This document shows, piece by piece, positions 11,556 through 22,623 of a DNA stretch of 64,000 bases. The stretch covers positions 27,791,001 to 27,855,000 of the forward strand of contig NC_080568.1 of NCBI RefSeq assembly GCF_030253575.1, read 5' to 3'. Positions within the stretch are counted from its first letter, which is position 1. Each line of letters opens with the position of its first letter. The position numbers and the translations under genes are program-made. The notes beneath the pieces are model-generated. The model was given only the letters and a program-made list of their open reading frames with translations. It had not been told where the DNA came from and made no database searches. The stretch is from Rhododendron vialii (taxonomy: Eukaryota > Streptophyta > Magnoliopsida > Ericales > Ericaceae).

Positions 11556-12682
11556 TTACGTGTAGACTATGGCTGTGTATGGCTGTACAGAAAAAGACCA
11601 TCTATATACATCCGATAAGCCCTCGCGAACGCTAGTAGTATGTATATTGTTGCAGTGTCTGGTGTTTCCAAAATGGCTTATTACTCCAGATAATCAATGC
11701 CTTGAAGGCAAATTAGCAATAAGAGCAGATGTATCCATCCCACTTTGTATGATGTACAAGTACAAAATAATTTGGCTGAAATATCCCTCTCTTATCTTGT
11801 GTAGTGCATAAGTTTGCAGTTGGTTGAATGGAGCGAGTATTGTGCATATATAGGGGGCACTATTTTAGTTGTAAAATTTCCGAAGAATAGCCAATTTGTG
11901 CCTGTATTCTCATAAGTTAAGTTTGTGCCCATCGATTAAGGTTACATGAGTATCATTATTGTTTCAACCTTGTATTGGACAAGCAGCATGAATCCAGCAA
12001 AATGTTTCTGTTTTTCATTGTTTTTCCTCCACAATTGATAGGTCTTCAAAAACGTCTCGAACTACTAAGATTTACAAAAGCGAAGATTAGAACAAAAGCG
12101 TAGTGACCGAGAAGTCAACCAGCAGTACAAGAGATTATACCAATGTCAACAATCTTCTCCTCAAACCTATCGTCCTTCCTTCTGTAAATAGCTACAGAAC
12201 AGAATAAAATAAGAAACAAAAAATAAACAGATATTCTGGAGAAAAAAAATAACGGACCGTGAACGAGAACTCTATAATTAACAGTATGTAAACTTATGGA
12301 CAAACCCAAAACTCTAAAAAACTGCAGGATTCAAGACTTAAGTGTTTCACAATGTCTTTTAACACAGAATTCGTCCACCTCTACAGAACATAATAACTTA
12401 CTTCACACGGAAACAAAACTGCATTCGCTAAATTGTGTGCAGGTCTCAAAAGTCCAAAATTTTGAATAGAGAGAACATGTAAAAACACTGAAATGCAGAC
12501 TATTTTAGGAAGGTAAATTGACCATAGTGTAATGTCAAATTCAGAAAGATTGATAAGGTACATACTAGTTCTCCATTTACTTACAAAGTGGTCATTAACA
12601 GTAAATTTGGGTCAATCCCATGGACGGTTTCTGAAGATACAAGCTAATTTATTTTCACGATTTTATGTAATTTTCTTCTCTT
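11556..12682. other. convergent 3' regions of RING-H2 and MPO1-like genes
   Basis: About 1.1 kb between two stop codons facing each other. It probably holds both 3'UTRs. No gene, inverted repeat or element is clear here. Confidence 0.5.
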
Positions 12683-15600
12683 TCATGTAATTTTCTTCTC
12701 TTTTGCCTCCTTCCATTCTTTGATGTCAGCATCTATCTTTGCTTTCACAGTCACATCAAACCCTGGATATGGTTCATAGCCAAACAACCATTGAAGAGCC
12801 TGCAATGACCAAACATTGACAGTAAATCCAATTTAATCAAGGTTTAGCTTGGACGGCCATTGCTTTAGTTCTTGATTTGCTTTTTCACTTCGTCACAAGA
12901 ATAATAGTAACTTACTTCGAATAATACAAAGAAAGGTGCCATCAAGAAGGCTTGGGCGAGGTTGTCCAGGAGAGCAGGCGCTCGTTTCTACGCAAAAACA
13001 AGTCAAGAAAATAAAATAAAAACATTTACTGAATGACAGGAATGAGGCAATGAATAATACGATGCAAATTATAGACCAAGTTACCTCAAATACACCATGG
13101 CCTATGAACTGTCCAGTCCAACAGAACAACTGAGCTGCAAGAACAACCTGAACATATTTGGTGAAGCACAACAAAGATTAGAACAAAAAATGGTATAAAA
13201 ATCAATGAACATGGGTCACAATGGGGAAACCAATAAAGACTATAGATTTGAGATAGATGAATAACAATAAACTCCACTAAATCAAAGTGTCGGAAGAGGA
13301 ATGCATATTCTGTTTACGTGAGGGATTAACTAGCCAATGACAAAGGTCTATCCACATGATAGATGTGTAAAACTTTCTGAAAGTGCATTTTTTCAGAAAC
13401 CTTGTGCTTATTGTGAAGTGGAAGAAGACTCGTTGGCCAATATTTTCCATAATGCTGACTGAAAAGGTTTGGAAGTAGCCTTGGCAGTTTCAGCATGCCT
13501 ATTTCAAGTCTTTGACTTTTAAGTGTTGGTTAAAAAGTCTTCTAACACATATTGCCAGCCTTACATGATTAGAAGATTACATGTGATTTCCCTTTATAGA
13601 AGGCTTTTCAGCAATCCAACGGCGAGTCTTAGGCTAGGTTCTGGAGTTGCAAATCGGAGTGTGGTAGGATTTTGAGCCCATCAAATAATACTTAACTTTG
13701 GGTGGCCTTAGGATTTCCAAGCGTGCGTAATTCAGAAAGTTTACTCAGCCATATAGAACCTAAAAGCTAAATATAATTCTTTCGATTCTGCTATTCCTTC
13801 ATGCCACGGTGCACAGTCCATTGAAAATTTTCAAACCTTGTCCAGCAACATAACATTTTTAGATCTAGAAAATGAACTATGATGGCACTAACCAAAAACA
13901 AAACATCATTTGATACCAATTTGAGGCAAGCTATGAAGCAATGGGTACGAATATGGGTACACAATACGAACACAGTGATAAGTGGGTATGGCTGGGATAC
14001 ATCAATGACAATATATATTTTGTAGTGCAAATTTCTATAAGATTATAAACAAGATAACTACATAAAGTCCTTCAACAAAGAGCACGTCGAATTTTTTTAG
14101 CTGAAAAGAATCACCCCAAAAATGTTCAAAATTCTCAAAAAAATGCACCATGTTGCCACATAGAATGGCCAGCTGGAAATGAGGCTACCTTCACTATTCC
14201 CCCAACTGGCCAAAATAGATAAAAAGAAAAAAAAAAACTTAAAAATGACCCTTCACCTCATGTGCCTTCGTAACGTTTACCCATACATGCATTCTTTTGT
14301 GTAACAACACAACACAAACCAAGTCCTTCACTCCTTCCTACACCTGGCAGTCGAGGTCATTACAACGACCTTCACAGTGCTGGCCAATACTATCGCAAAT
14401 ACATATTGGATGAATAAGCGGAAACACAATATAGCTATTTTACATGTAATAGAGGACTATGTATATATAGTGTATACTTAATTTGTATCTGATATTGCAA
14501 ACTAGTTAATTTTTTAAATGTATAATACCAACTCCATATGGCACAACGAAATCTTAAAATCCCAGACACTTGTTTTCGGCTACAACCACATCCAATGTCT
14601 AAACCAACTAACCATTGGCAAGATGATGCAAAACCATTGATCAGCACCATGGTCCAGATTCCAGAACCATAAATACACCTCATCCTCAAGTCAAAGACCA
14701 AAAATTGAAAACTAAACGTATTGAAAAGAGCACAAGAAGAAGACCAACTTAAAGCAAAGATAAATATTTGTATCTCATTCATGACATACAAAAGCTCTTA
14801 TTCCAAGTATATGAATCAATGGAGGAACTTCTCAACCCATTTTTTATACTCTACAACAACTGTAAGGCTCCACTTTGATAGTTACAGATATCAAATGAAG
14901 GGCTTTGATAGCTTAATTTTCAGGTTTGATAGCTTACAGACGGATTTCAACATAGCGTTGGTGAGTTATATTCAGATGGATTTCAATGTGTCTCGTTCAA
15001 TTCTAATCCACCTTCTCACAAACCACAATAATTAGTCTTCATATGCTTTTTGCAAACAAAATTGAATATCAAATCCTAACTAAAGAAAATTGAAAGTCAG
15101 GGCGGCTGCAAACCAAATACCTTGGAATTTTCCTTTTCTATGCATAAGTAGCAGGTAATACCATTTTATCAGGTATTCAGCTCTCTGTTTAAGAATTTTT
15201 TTTTTATAAATAGTAAGTGTTCTAAAAGTCAGCCGCCTAGGCCGACTAGTCCACGCCTAGGAAATTGGCGGTGCAGCCGACTAGTCGGCGCCTAGGCGTC
15301 CCTTTTCTGTCCGACTAGCACTACTGATTTTTAGAACAATAGCTGAGAGGAACCCCCACATGTAATAAACAAAAGGAAAAATTCGAAGAAAGGAAAGGAG
15401 TCAATAAGAACGTAGATACCTACAAATAACCAGAACAAATTCAAAGCAAAGATAAATCGATAACAAAAAATTTTTTACCTTCCAAGCCAGAGAGAACTCA
15501 AGATTCTTAGCAAGAAGACTAGCAGAAACCCAACAGGTCAAACATAGAACAGCAGCCAAAGACCCAGCTTTCTTATCCATTAATACATAAAACAAAGCAT

Positions 15601-15817
15601 AGATCAAAGTGAACAAAAGCCCAAAATTAGGGACAAGGCCAAAACGACACTGAAATGGGCATTCAAAGAAAGCAGGCGTGAAATAGAAGAGAATAAGAGC
15701 CGTGAAGAACAGTGGCCAAACAAACAGCATGTGTATGATTATGTTAACTGGGTTGCTGTGGTATGCCCCGTAGAAGGCGAAGTGCTTCTCGAGATCGAAT
15801 AATCCGATCTTTCCCAT
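12683..15817 (-). CDS. MPO1-like (DUF962) ER dioxygenase, copy A
   Basis: Four exons on the minus strand: 15479-15817, 13085-13147, 12916-12987 and 12683-12799, giving 196 residues with clean GT-AG introns. The start is the ATG at 15817 (MGKIGLFDLEKHFAFYGAYH), the common start of the family, although the frame stays open upstream. Histidines His12, His20, His29 and His130 (GQFIGHGVFE) are present, and several hydrophobic segments suggest a multi-pass ER membrane protein. Family knowledge: yeast Mpo1 is an Fe(II)-dependent dioxygenase that shortens 2-hydroxy fatty acids from phytosphingosine; the plant role is inferred. A paralogue with identical intron positions lies at 27328-28924. The stop region has a short duplication (CATGTAATTTTCTTCTC twice) that sets the C-terminus KKIT. 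Intron 1 is 2.3 kb. Confidence 0.9.
15225..15320. repeat. cluster of CCTAGG / ACTAGT palindromes
   Basis: Within about 95 bp the palindromes CCTAGG and ACTAGT recur in alternation (GCCTAGGCCGACTAGTC, then CCGACTAGTCGGCGCCTAGG). It lies on the antisense side of MPO1-like copy A, near the exon 1 end of intron 1. It resembles a dispersed plant repeat with this vocabulary, but I cannot name the family or its ends. Confidence 0.5.
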
Positions 15818-16770
15818 TGGGAATTTTTCTCGGGAGAGAAAATGATGGGTTTGGGGGGAGGGTGGTTTTGGAAAGGAAGGTTTTTTTTTTTTTTTTTTTG
15901 ATTCGATTTTGGAAAGGAAGGTTGAGGAGAAAGAAAAAGAGATTGCTGGGTATTTGAAGCAAATATGCGACAACAGAATAATCAAAAACCGCGGATTAAA
16001 AAAACAAAAAGAAAAAGAAAAATCAAAAACCAGGGCCTAGTCCGTCGATTGAGATTTGTTCCGTCTATTGGGATTTGTTTACTTTCCTTGCCGATATCGG
16101 CAATGGGAAGATAGATTATCCCACGTGTGGGGTTTACACATTTAGAATGGAATCCACACGTTTTTTGTGAGAAGAAGGAACATTGCTTGTAAAGCACAAA
16201 ATAATTCTTCAAATGGAAAATGATTATTCAATGGTCTTCGGGTATCCCATCATTTTTCACCATACAATTTTTTAGAGTTCATACATATATCTCTTAAGTA
16301 TTGGGTATCTATATTATATACTAAGCAAATATAATTTTAAAAAATAAAATTAAGTTCTCTTCTTAATTCTCTCTCCTATGTGGTAATTCCTTAATAAAAT
16401 TCGTCTTTTCCTTCTTCTTTTTTTCTCTAGACTTTTCAAAATACCAAAAATTTAAATAAATAAAAAGAAAAAACTTGCAAACTTCCTTCCATGATGCTCA
16501 TACATTTTTTCATTAAAAGTTTTATATCTAATGTTAAATCATAAATAATGAGAGATAAATAACACAACAAGACTTTACATGTACTTATAAATAACATTGT
16601 TACATTAAACATAAAAATAATTTTGTACATGTTCTCATGCACAGCACTGATAAGACGCTTGTTCCAGTATGCATATAAGTATTTGATTTTTCGGAAATGA
16701 TTCCCACACAGATTTTTGTGCACATATCATGCACAAACATTTTTAAAAAATTCTAATAGCAATAACGATT

Positions 16771-17008
16771 TGCAAAGAATCACGCAGAGAAAAACGCGTT
16801 TGGCCCCATTTCGGGTCCCGAAAAAATCTAGAAAAATATCCATAAATTTTTGAATATTTATTTTTATGGGGCCCTGTGAAAAATCAGCTCCAGCGGATAT
16901 CGATAAGTGTTACTTTTGGATTCGTAGGGGCAAAATGTATATTTTTCTAGATTTTTTCGGGACCGAAATGGGGGCCAAATGCGTTTTTCTCTGCGTGGTT
17001 CTCCGCGG
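16771..17008. mobile_element. foldback MITE, about 60-bp arms
   Basis: The left arm (CACGCAGAGAAAAACGCG, then GGGTCCCGAAAAAATC) is repeated inverted at 16938-16998. Only about 110 bp separates the arms. It lies beside a second foldback; CACATATCATGCAC at 16721 and its inverse near 17315 suggest one was inserted into an older one. Confidence 0.65.
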
Positions 17009-17020
17009 ATAGCAGGGCTC

Positions 17021-17312
17021 TACATTTTTGTGGGGTCCATATCGGGGTCCCACAAAATGATCCAAACCGCTCATCTTTTTTAAAATAGTTTTTGGAGGGT
17101 TTCCGTAAAAATCAACTCCAACGGATATCAGTAAAGGCTTTCTCAGAAATCGTAGGATGAATCATTCTGTTTTGCCCTACGATTTCTTAAAAAGCTCTTA
17201 CCGATATTCGTTGGAGCTGATTTTTTACAAAAACCCTCCAAAAAATATTTTAAAAAAGATGCGCAGTTCGGATCATTTTGTGGGACCCTGATATGAGCCA
17301 TACAAAAATGTA
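17021..17312. mobile_element. foldback MITE, about 125-bp arms
   Basis: TACATTTTTGTGGGGTCC on the left mirrors CATACAAAAATGTA on the right, and the arms continue through GGGTCCCACAAAATGATCC and CAACTCCAACGGATATC to a centre near 17165. The arms differ at scattered bases. No target duplication identified. Confidence 0.6.
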
Positions 17313-17557
17313 TGTGCATGATATGTGAACAAAAATATGTACAAGTAGCATTGTTGCTGATTTTTAGAAGGCTTAAAAATATAATGTTAGTAATTAACAT
17401 TTGATTGGTTGGTGTTCATTTTGTCAGAAAAATCAGATGTTATTGCAAAAGATGGGTGTCTAGAGATTGGTTGGGATCTCTTGGAGAGTCATTGGTTTGG
17501 GTAATAGTAGTATGAAAAGTCTTTTAAGCAAATTTGCTTGGGACAACTCAACTTATA

Positions 17558-17722
17558 CTTCCTCCGTCCCATTTTGTTTGTTCATTATTTATTTTGTGTC
17601 TATTTTGTATATCTTTCAATATATTAGTCTATTTTGTATTTCTTTCAAAATATTATGTATTGAAAATTTGAAACAAAAGACACAAAAGGAATAATGGATA
17701 AACAAAATACGATGGAGGGAGA
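17558..17722. mobile_element. Stowaway-like MITE 1
   Basis: Left end CTTCCTCCGTCCCATTTTG after a TA; right end CGATGGAGGGAG is its degenerate inverse. The ends fit the Stowaway (Tc1/mariner) pattern. The right TA is not intact. Confidence 0.65.
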
Positions 17723-17835
17723 ATGTGTTTGAGGTGTGTAAAAAAATGAGTCCGACTAATGGTACCCAATGCTGGGGTATTGAAAATGTACAACGGCTTT
17801 TGGGGCTTACTTTTGGACCCACATAAAGAATCTAA

Positions 17836-18065
17836 ACCGTTCATTTATTTTAAAATAAATTTTTCGAGTGACTTGCAAAAACTCAGCTCAATTAGATATC
17901 GTAAGTGGTTGATCCAAACTACGTTTTCATTCAAAATTCAGTATCCTAAACTCTGAATGAAAAATTGAAAGATTGAATCAACTACTTACACATATTCAAT
18001 TGAGCTTATTTTTTAAACGGTCACTAAAAAAATTATTTTAAAATTAACCTAAAATTAATGAATGA
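17836..18065. mobile_element. foldback MITE, worn
   Basis: AACCGTTCATTTATTTTAAA at the left mirrors the right-hand TTTTAAAATTAACC and AATTAATGAATGATACG. CAGCTCAATTAGATATCGTA mirrors CACATATTCAATTGAGCTT. Borders are approximate. Confidence 0.5.
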
Positions 18066-18523
18066 TACGGGCCGGGAGAGGACCGAAGGAATGTGGGCTT
18101 TTCGCCCACTTAACGCGCCCGTACAGCCACTGTTGCCTGCTCGAACTCGACCGGGCACACGGTCTTGGGCTTGGCTTGCACCTTGGGCCCAATATCCTTA
18201 CTATTTTTGATCTTGTATAACATGGGCTTGTCTGGACTGGGCCATGGGTTGTTTAGCCCGTATGGTTTTGGGCTCCCATAAAGTCTCAACTCCTCAGATT
18301 TTCCACGTTCTGATTTGCATCATTGGCAGAAACCAATTTTGGAAATTGGAAGGTGGGAATTCAATTGAGGAAGTGATTCCTTCAGTTGTTACAGGAATTG
18401 ATTCAGCTACATGAAAATTTTCTCTACAGACATTGGCATGGGAACAGTCCCACTTCGTGCATGACAATCTTACACTTTGTTTGGTTGTGTTTTGAGAATT
18501 TTTATTTTTTTTGATATAATGAG

Positions 18524-18924
18524 TAGGGGTGATTTCGGGTTGGTTCAGTTCGGGGTGAATTTCTGAAGACCGATTCGGTTCGGTTCAAATATTTTCAGGA
18601 CCAATCCCGACTGGAGTTGAGTTCGGTTCAGGGTGGGATCAGTTCGGTCGGCCCGAAATATAAAATTTTCATTTAATTTAAAGCATATATATGTAAGATA
18701 TATATAAATATTTTTATATTTTTTAACGTAAAATATAAAATATATAGTCGATTGGTTCGGTTCGGTCCAGCAAAAATTCTAAGAAACCGAGACTGAACCA
18801 ATTTCGGTTCGGTTCGGTTCGGTCCGGTCCAGAAAAATTCCGCCATCACCCCGACCGAAAAGCTGAACCGATCGGTCGGTTTTTTCAGGATTTTTTCGGT
18901 CTGTCAGGTTTTGTAACACCCCTA
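18524..18924. mobile_element. short hAT-type element with TAGGGGTG ends
   Basis: Perfect 8-bp terminal inverted repeat TAGGGGTG / CACCCCTA, flanked by ATAATGAG and GTAATGAG (seven of eight matching), the 8-bp target size of hAT. The interior is rich in GGTTCGGTTCGG-type tandem stretches. Non-coding. Confidence 0.65.
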
Positions 18925-19435
18925 GTAATGAGTGGTAATGAGTGAAGTGAGATAGACAAGACCGGCTCAAGAGTTTTTAGTGCCCAAGGAAAAAAAATGT
19001 GCCCTTAAAGAGTTACTCCTAATACTTAACAATTTTTACAGCAACAATCACAAATTTAAGCACACCAACTAATGTCAACTAAATCAACACAAAACTAAGC
19101 ACCACCAGCCAGGGCTCTGCATTTAACAACATATGTACAATTACCAATCTAAGCACCACTAGCCAGGGCTCTGCATAATAAGAGAATACTTACGGATTTG
19201 AAGCCTCGCAAGTCGCAAGCGAATGGGAGAGAGATACTCTAAGACTCCGTAGTATGTAGTACACTAGTATATACTGGTCCTACATTTAAATTTCCGATAA
19301 ACTTAAACATAAATCAAGTGAAGAATTTAAAAAAAGCCCTAATATCACTATCACTACTCAACTGAACTTATAAATAAATAAATAAAAACCTATAAAATTA
19401 TTAATTAAAGAGAGTCTCACTTCTTATTAGCAATA

Positions 19436-19650
19436 CTTCCTCCGTCCCATAATGTTTGTCCGGTCCGCAAAACGGAGCCGGAAAAATAATACTATTTCTG
19501 TAAGAAAAGTTGAAAAAAAATCCAACTATTTACTAGATCTCGACGAGTTCTTTTAACTTATGAAAAAAATTTGAATTTTTTCTTGAAAGAAATGCATTAT
19601 TTTGTAATTTTCATTTCGCGGACCAGATAAACATTATGGGACGGAGTGAG
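19436..19650. mobile_element. Stowaway-like MITE 2, inside the hAT element
   Basis: CTTCCTCCGTCCCATAATG on the left mirrors CATTATGGGACGGAGTGAG on the right, with TA at both outer borders (19434-19435 and 19651-19652). Internal GGTCCGCAAAACG / CGCGGACC also pair. Confidence 0.8.
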
Positions 19651-19772
19651 TATTAAATTACACTTCAACATTTAAGCAATATAAAATCACCAACGGACCA
19701 ACTATTGAAAGCTCCGATTAAAAAAAAAAAAACCTCAAATACAACAAGCTACAGATACAAACATAGGTTAAT

Positions 19773-19795
<23 letters not shown>

Positions 19796-19828
<33 letters not shown>

Positions 19829-20111
19829 CAAACGGTTCAAATAAAAACTGAGCAGTTTTTATCAAACGGTTCAAATCCGAGCAGTTTTTGTTATGTTTTT
19901 ATCAAACGGTTCAAATAAAAGCTGCTCAAATCAAGCCATTCCCGATCATTTTTTTTGCCGATTTCTCGCACGTACTCTTAAAATCACGTTCTGAACACAT
20001 TGAGTGGCTCGGATCATCGAAATTCGATCGGAAAATGAGAGAAATAGGGAGGTCGTTATTTTAACTAAAATAAGGACCCCCTTATTTGAAAATAACTGTG
20101 TATATATATAA
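19796..20111. mobile_element. (TA)n-flanked foldback MITE, copy 1
   Basis: A core at 19825-20100 lies between a (CT)n(TA)n tract (TA part 19796-19824) and a TA tract at 20101-20111. It shares CTTAAAATCACGTTCTGAAC and ATTGAGTGGCTCGGATC with two copies at 46.9-47.7 kb. The left half is rearranged into three copies of TATCAAACGGTTCAAAT. Confidence 0.7.
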
Positions 20112-20537
20112 TACGTACACATTTAGCGATGATGGTGAGCCGATTTGGTGATAGCGAAGGGAAAAAGTGCAAATGGAATTCAATACAGCACACAGAAACT
20201 CATAACGAAGGCCAAAATGACACACCAAAAAATAAATAAGAAGATCAAAGGGAATGATAGAAATCACGACAAAGAATCATCGAACCTTCTTGTTCAGTGA
20301 AAAAGAAGGAATTGTACGCAATCGAATTGTCTTCGAATCTTTTGTTCTTCGTTCTTCGTTCTTCTTTTCTTCGTTTTTTTTTTTTGGGCAAAACGTAAGA
20401 AGAAGCTGAGAAGGGTTTGAATTAAATGGACCATTTAGATCTCTTATTTATAAAAATGCCACCGTGTGTTTTTTGGGCTTCATTGGATTTGTGTGAGTCA
20501 CAACCGATTTTTGACTTGGAATGCGCACGCGCGCGCA

Positions 20538-20560
20538 CCCCCCCCCCCCCCCCCCCCCCC
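20538..20560. repeat. poly-C tract
   Basis: Twenty-three C in a row after an alternating CGCGCG stretch, inside the hAT element. The exact length may be uncertain from sequencing. Confidence 0.85.
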
Positions 20561-20977
20561 GCCCTTTTTCCCTCCTCTTCTTTTGGGCAAAAATAGACTT
20601 CTAGTCAAGCTCAAATACAAAAATTAGTAAAGTGCTTTTAAAATTTGGCTTTTTTGAAATGCCCAAGACCTAGGCTTCTTAGACCATGAGATGGGGCCAG
20701 CCCCGGAGATAGATAGAAAGATTTAACGAGAATCGTGCAAAGAGTAAGAAAAATTCTTAAAAACTTGAAAGGGTAATTTTCCTATGTGTCAGTCCAAGTT
20801 TAGGTGGTGGATTTTCCAATCCTTTTGATCGCAAGCCTACAAACCTGACCAAAACGATATTAGGACGGCTGTAAAATCGCCAGCATTTGTATGCCTACAT
20901 GTTTTTCTTTTTCAAAAAGCAACTTTGTTTCATGATATAGATTTATTATGAGAAAATTGTTAATAACAACCCATTTA

Positions 20978-21215
20978 GGCCCCGTTTCGGAACGTGAAAT
21001 AAGTACTTATTTTTTAAAAAGACAATTTCAAGTTCAAAAATGATGGATTTATTGAAATCTGAAAATATACAATATTGATCTTGTTTGAAAGATCTCATTA
21101 AGATCTTTAATAAGGTGCAAAAAAATCAAAAAGTTATTTTTTATTTACATTATTTTTTAGTTTAAAAATGTAAAATAAGTATTTATTTTTTAAAAAGGTG
21201 TTCTGGAACAGGCTC
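20978..21215. mobile_element. Tourist-like MITE 1, AAGTACTTATT family
   Basis: Left end GGCCCCGTTTCGGAACGTG, right end TTCTGGAACAGGCTC, with TTA on both sides (20975-20977 and 21216-21218), the target of PIF/Harbinger elements. The sub-terminal AAATAAGTACTTATTTTTTA is inverted at the other end. Confidence 0.75.
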
Positions 21216-21360
21216 TTAGTTGTCAATAAGACAAGAAAATGACCAAAAATACTTACTTTTTAAAATGTGTTGAGGTGCCTTGAAAAGTGTTCAAGTATAA
21301 TAAAAAATTGTGTTTTTATGTCAAACTACATTTCCCTACGCACTAGTGTAAAGATACAAT

Positions 21361-21687
21361 ACCACCAAGGTGGTAGCTCAGTTGGTGGGAATCACCACCT
21401 CTTTTTAACAATTGCGTAGGTTCGAGCCCCGGGAGGCACATGTGTGCATGTACCTGGTGGTGCCATTAATAGGCTTTGATTCGAACCCGTAGTTGGACTG
21501 AAGAGGGGGATTTCTCGCGCGCTATGCACCAGGTGGTGCTGTGGTGACTGCCCGCCCTCCTGGACGTTAGTTATGCCTCGAACCGAACATTCCACGGCTG
21601 GTCGGGAGCCCCTATGGTCACGCCCAGAGAGGAGCTGCTATGCTGGTCGCCCCCTCCCACCCTTTCAATGATAAAAAAAAAAAGTTT
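21361..21687 (+). mobile_element. tRNA-derived SINE
   Basis: The head carries a polymerase III A box (TAGCTCAGTTGG, from 21373) and B box (GGTTCGAGCCC, from 21419). A body of about 240 bp follows and ends in an A-rich tail (21673-21683). An 11-bp target duplication AAAGAYACAAT flanks it (21350-21360 and 21688-21698, one mismatch). It looks full length; the family name is not known to me. Confidence 0.82.
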
Positions 21688-22623
21688 AAAGACACAATTG
21701 GTATGGTCATGGATTGAGTGCATGTACGCATGCATGCGACGCTGCAAATGAACCAAGTAGCTTGCGAACTTGAGGTCGAGTTACTAAACGAGCTGAACGG
21801 AGCCGAGGCTTGTTCAATAAATGACTAGTTCGGCTCGTTAAAGCTCGAATCGAGCTCAAGGTCAAGTTTTTGGCTGCTAGAAGTGTGATGTTTGTGTGCC
21901 CCAACATAAAGATGAGTATGTGTAAACATAGTTGTGCAAGTGTGCGTGATTACAAAATTTTTGTTGAACAAATCCCACATTTTCTCTCTTTTTTTAAAAA
22001 TTTATTTATTTGGTTTGCAGAGAGCAGTCTGTGTAATCGTAGCCATTTTCAAAAGTGTTTTTAATGATTAGATTTTGTAGAAAGACTCTTCCCCAAAAAC
22101 ATTAGTTTTTTCTCGGCAATAGTCTTCTTAAAATCTGACCATAATTGAGATTGAGAAATTCTGTAGTGCGGCTTCCTGTAGGGCACCCTACAGGTGGCAT
22201 CCAAACCAAATCGAACTATTACCTGTATAAGATAATAAACATATATGAACTATTGATTGTTGAGATGGACGATCCGACTGTGCGCGTAAGACAGCCCACC
22301 CCACAAAATCCCCGCATCTCCATAATTGTTAAAATGAACGATCGAGATGAAATTGCAAATGCTTCTCTGCCATCCAATTGTCGAGAAGCCGGATCCTTTC
22401 TTCCTCCTTTTTTTAATAAAAATAAAAAATACCCCAACTAAACTACCCAGACAGAGATGCTCACTCACTCCCCCACTTTGACAGCTCCCCATCACCGCAA
22501 AAACAAAACAAAACAAACAAACAAAATTAGCCACTTCCAGTGCTATATTCTCGGCCTACATCATTCCTCCCCTCCGAGAAAAAAACCCGACCGCCACCGC
22601 ACCGGACCCGCCCAAATTCACCG

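Larger units (their letters stand above)
18957..20705. mobile_element. non-autonomous hAT element, 1.75 kb, with nested MITEs
   Basis: The left end CAAGACCGGCTCAA and the inverse of the right end CGGGGCTGGCCCCA form a degenerate hAT terminus. A perfect 8-bp direct repeat GAGATAGA flanks it (18949-18956 and 20706-20713). Inside are a Stowaway-like MITE and a (TA)n-flanked foldback. Its left part (CTAAGCACCACTAGCC, ATACTTACGGA) resembles the repeats at 56.5-57.4 kb, so both come from one hAT family. No transposase frame. Confidence 0.7.
15818..22623. other. transposon-rich spacer, MPO1-like A to SMO1
   Basis: A 6.8-kb spacer with no host gene that I can support. It is packed with foldback elements (16.7-18.1 kb), hAT-type elements (18.5-20.7 kb), a Tourist-like element and a SINE, listed separately. 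A poly-T tract near 15880 lies in the presumed 5'UTR of MPO1-like copy A. The stretch 21700-22600 shows only promoter-like and unclassified DNA before SMO1. Confidence 0.6.

Noticed and set aside
13370-13460. Possible zf-RVT-like phrase (KPCAYCEVEEDSLANIF) in intron 1 of MPO1-like copy A
   Set aside because: Too short and too weak to call a LINE remnant; it could be chance.
21368-21440. Candidate tRNA gene (A and B box present)
   Set aside because: The head lacks a proper acceptor stem and anticodon arm, and a SINE body, A-rich tail and target duplication follow.
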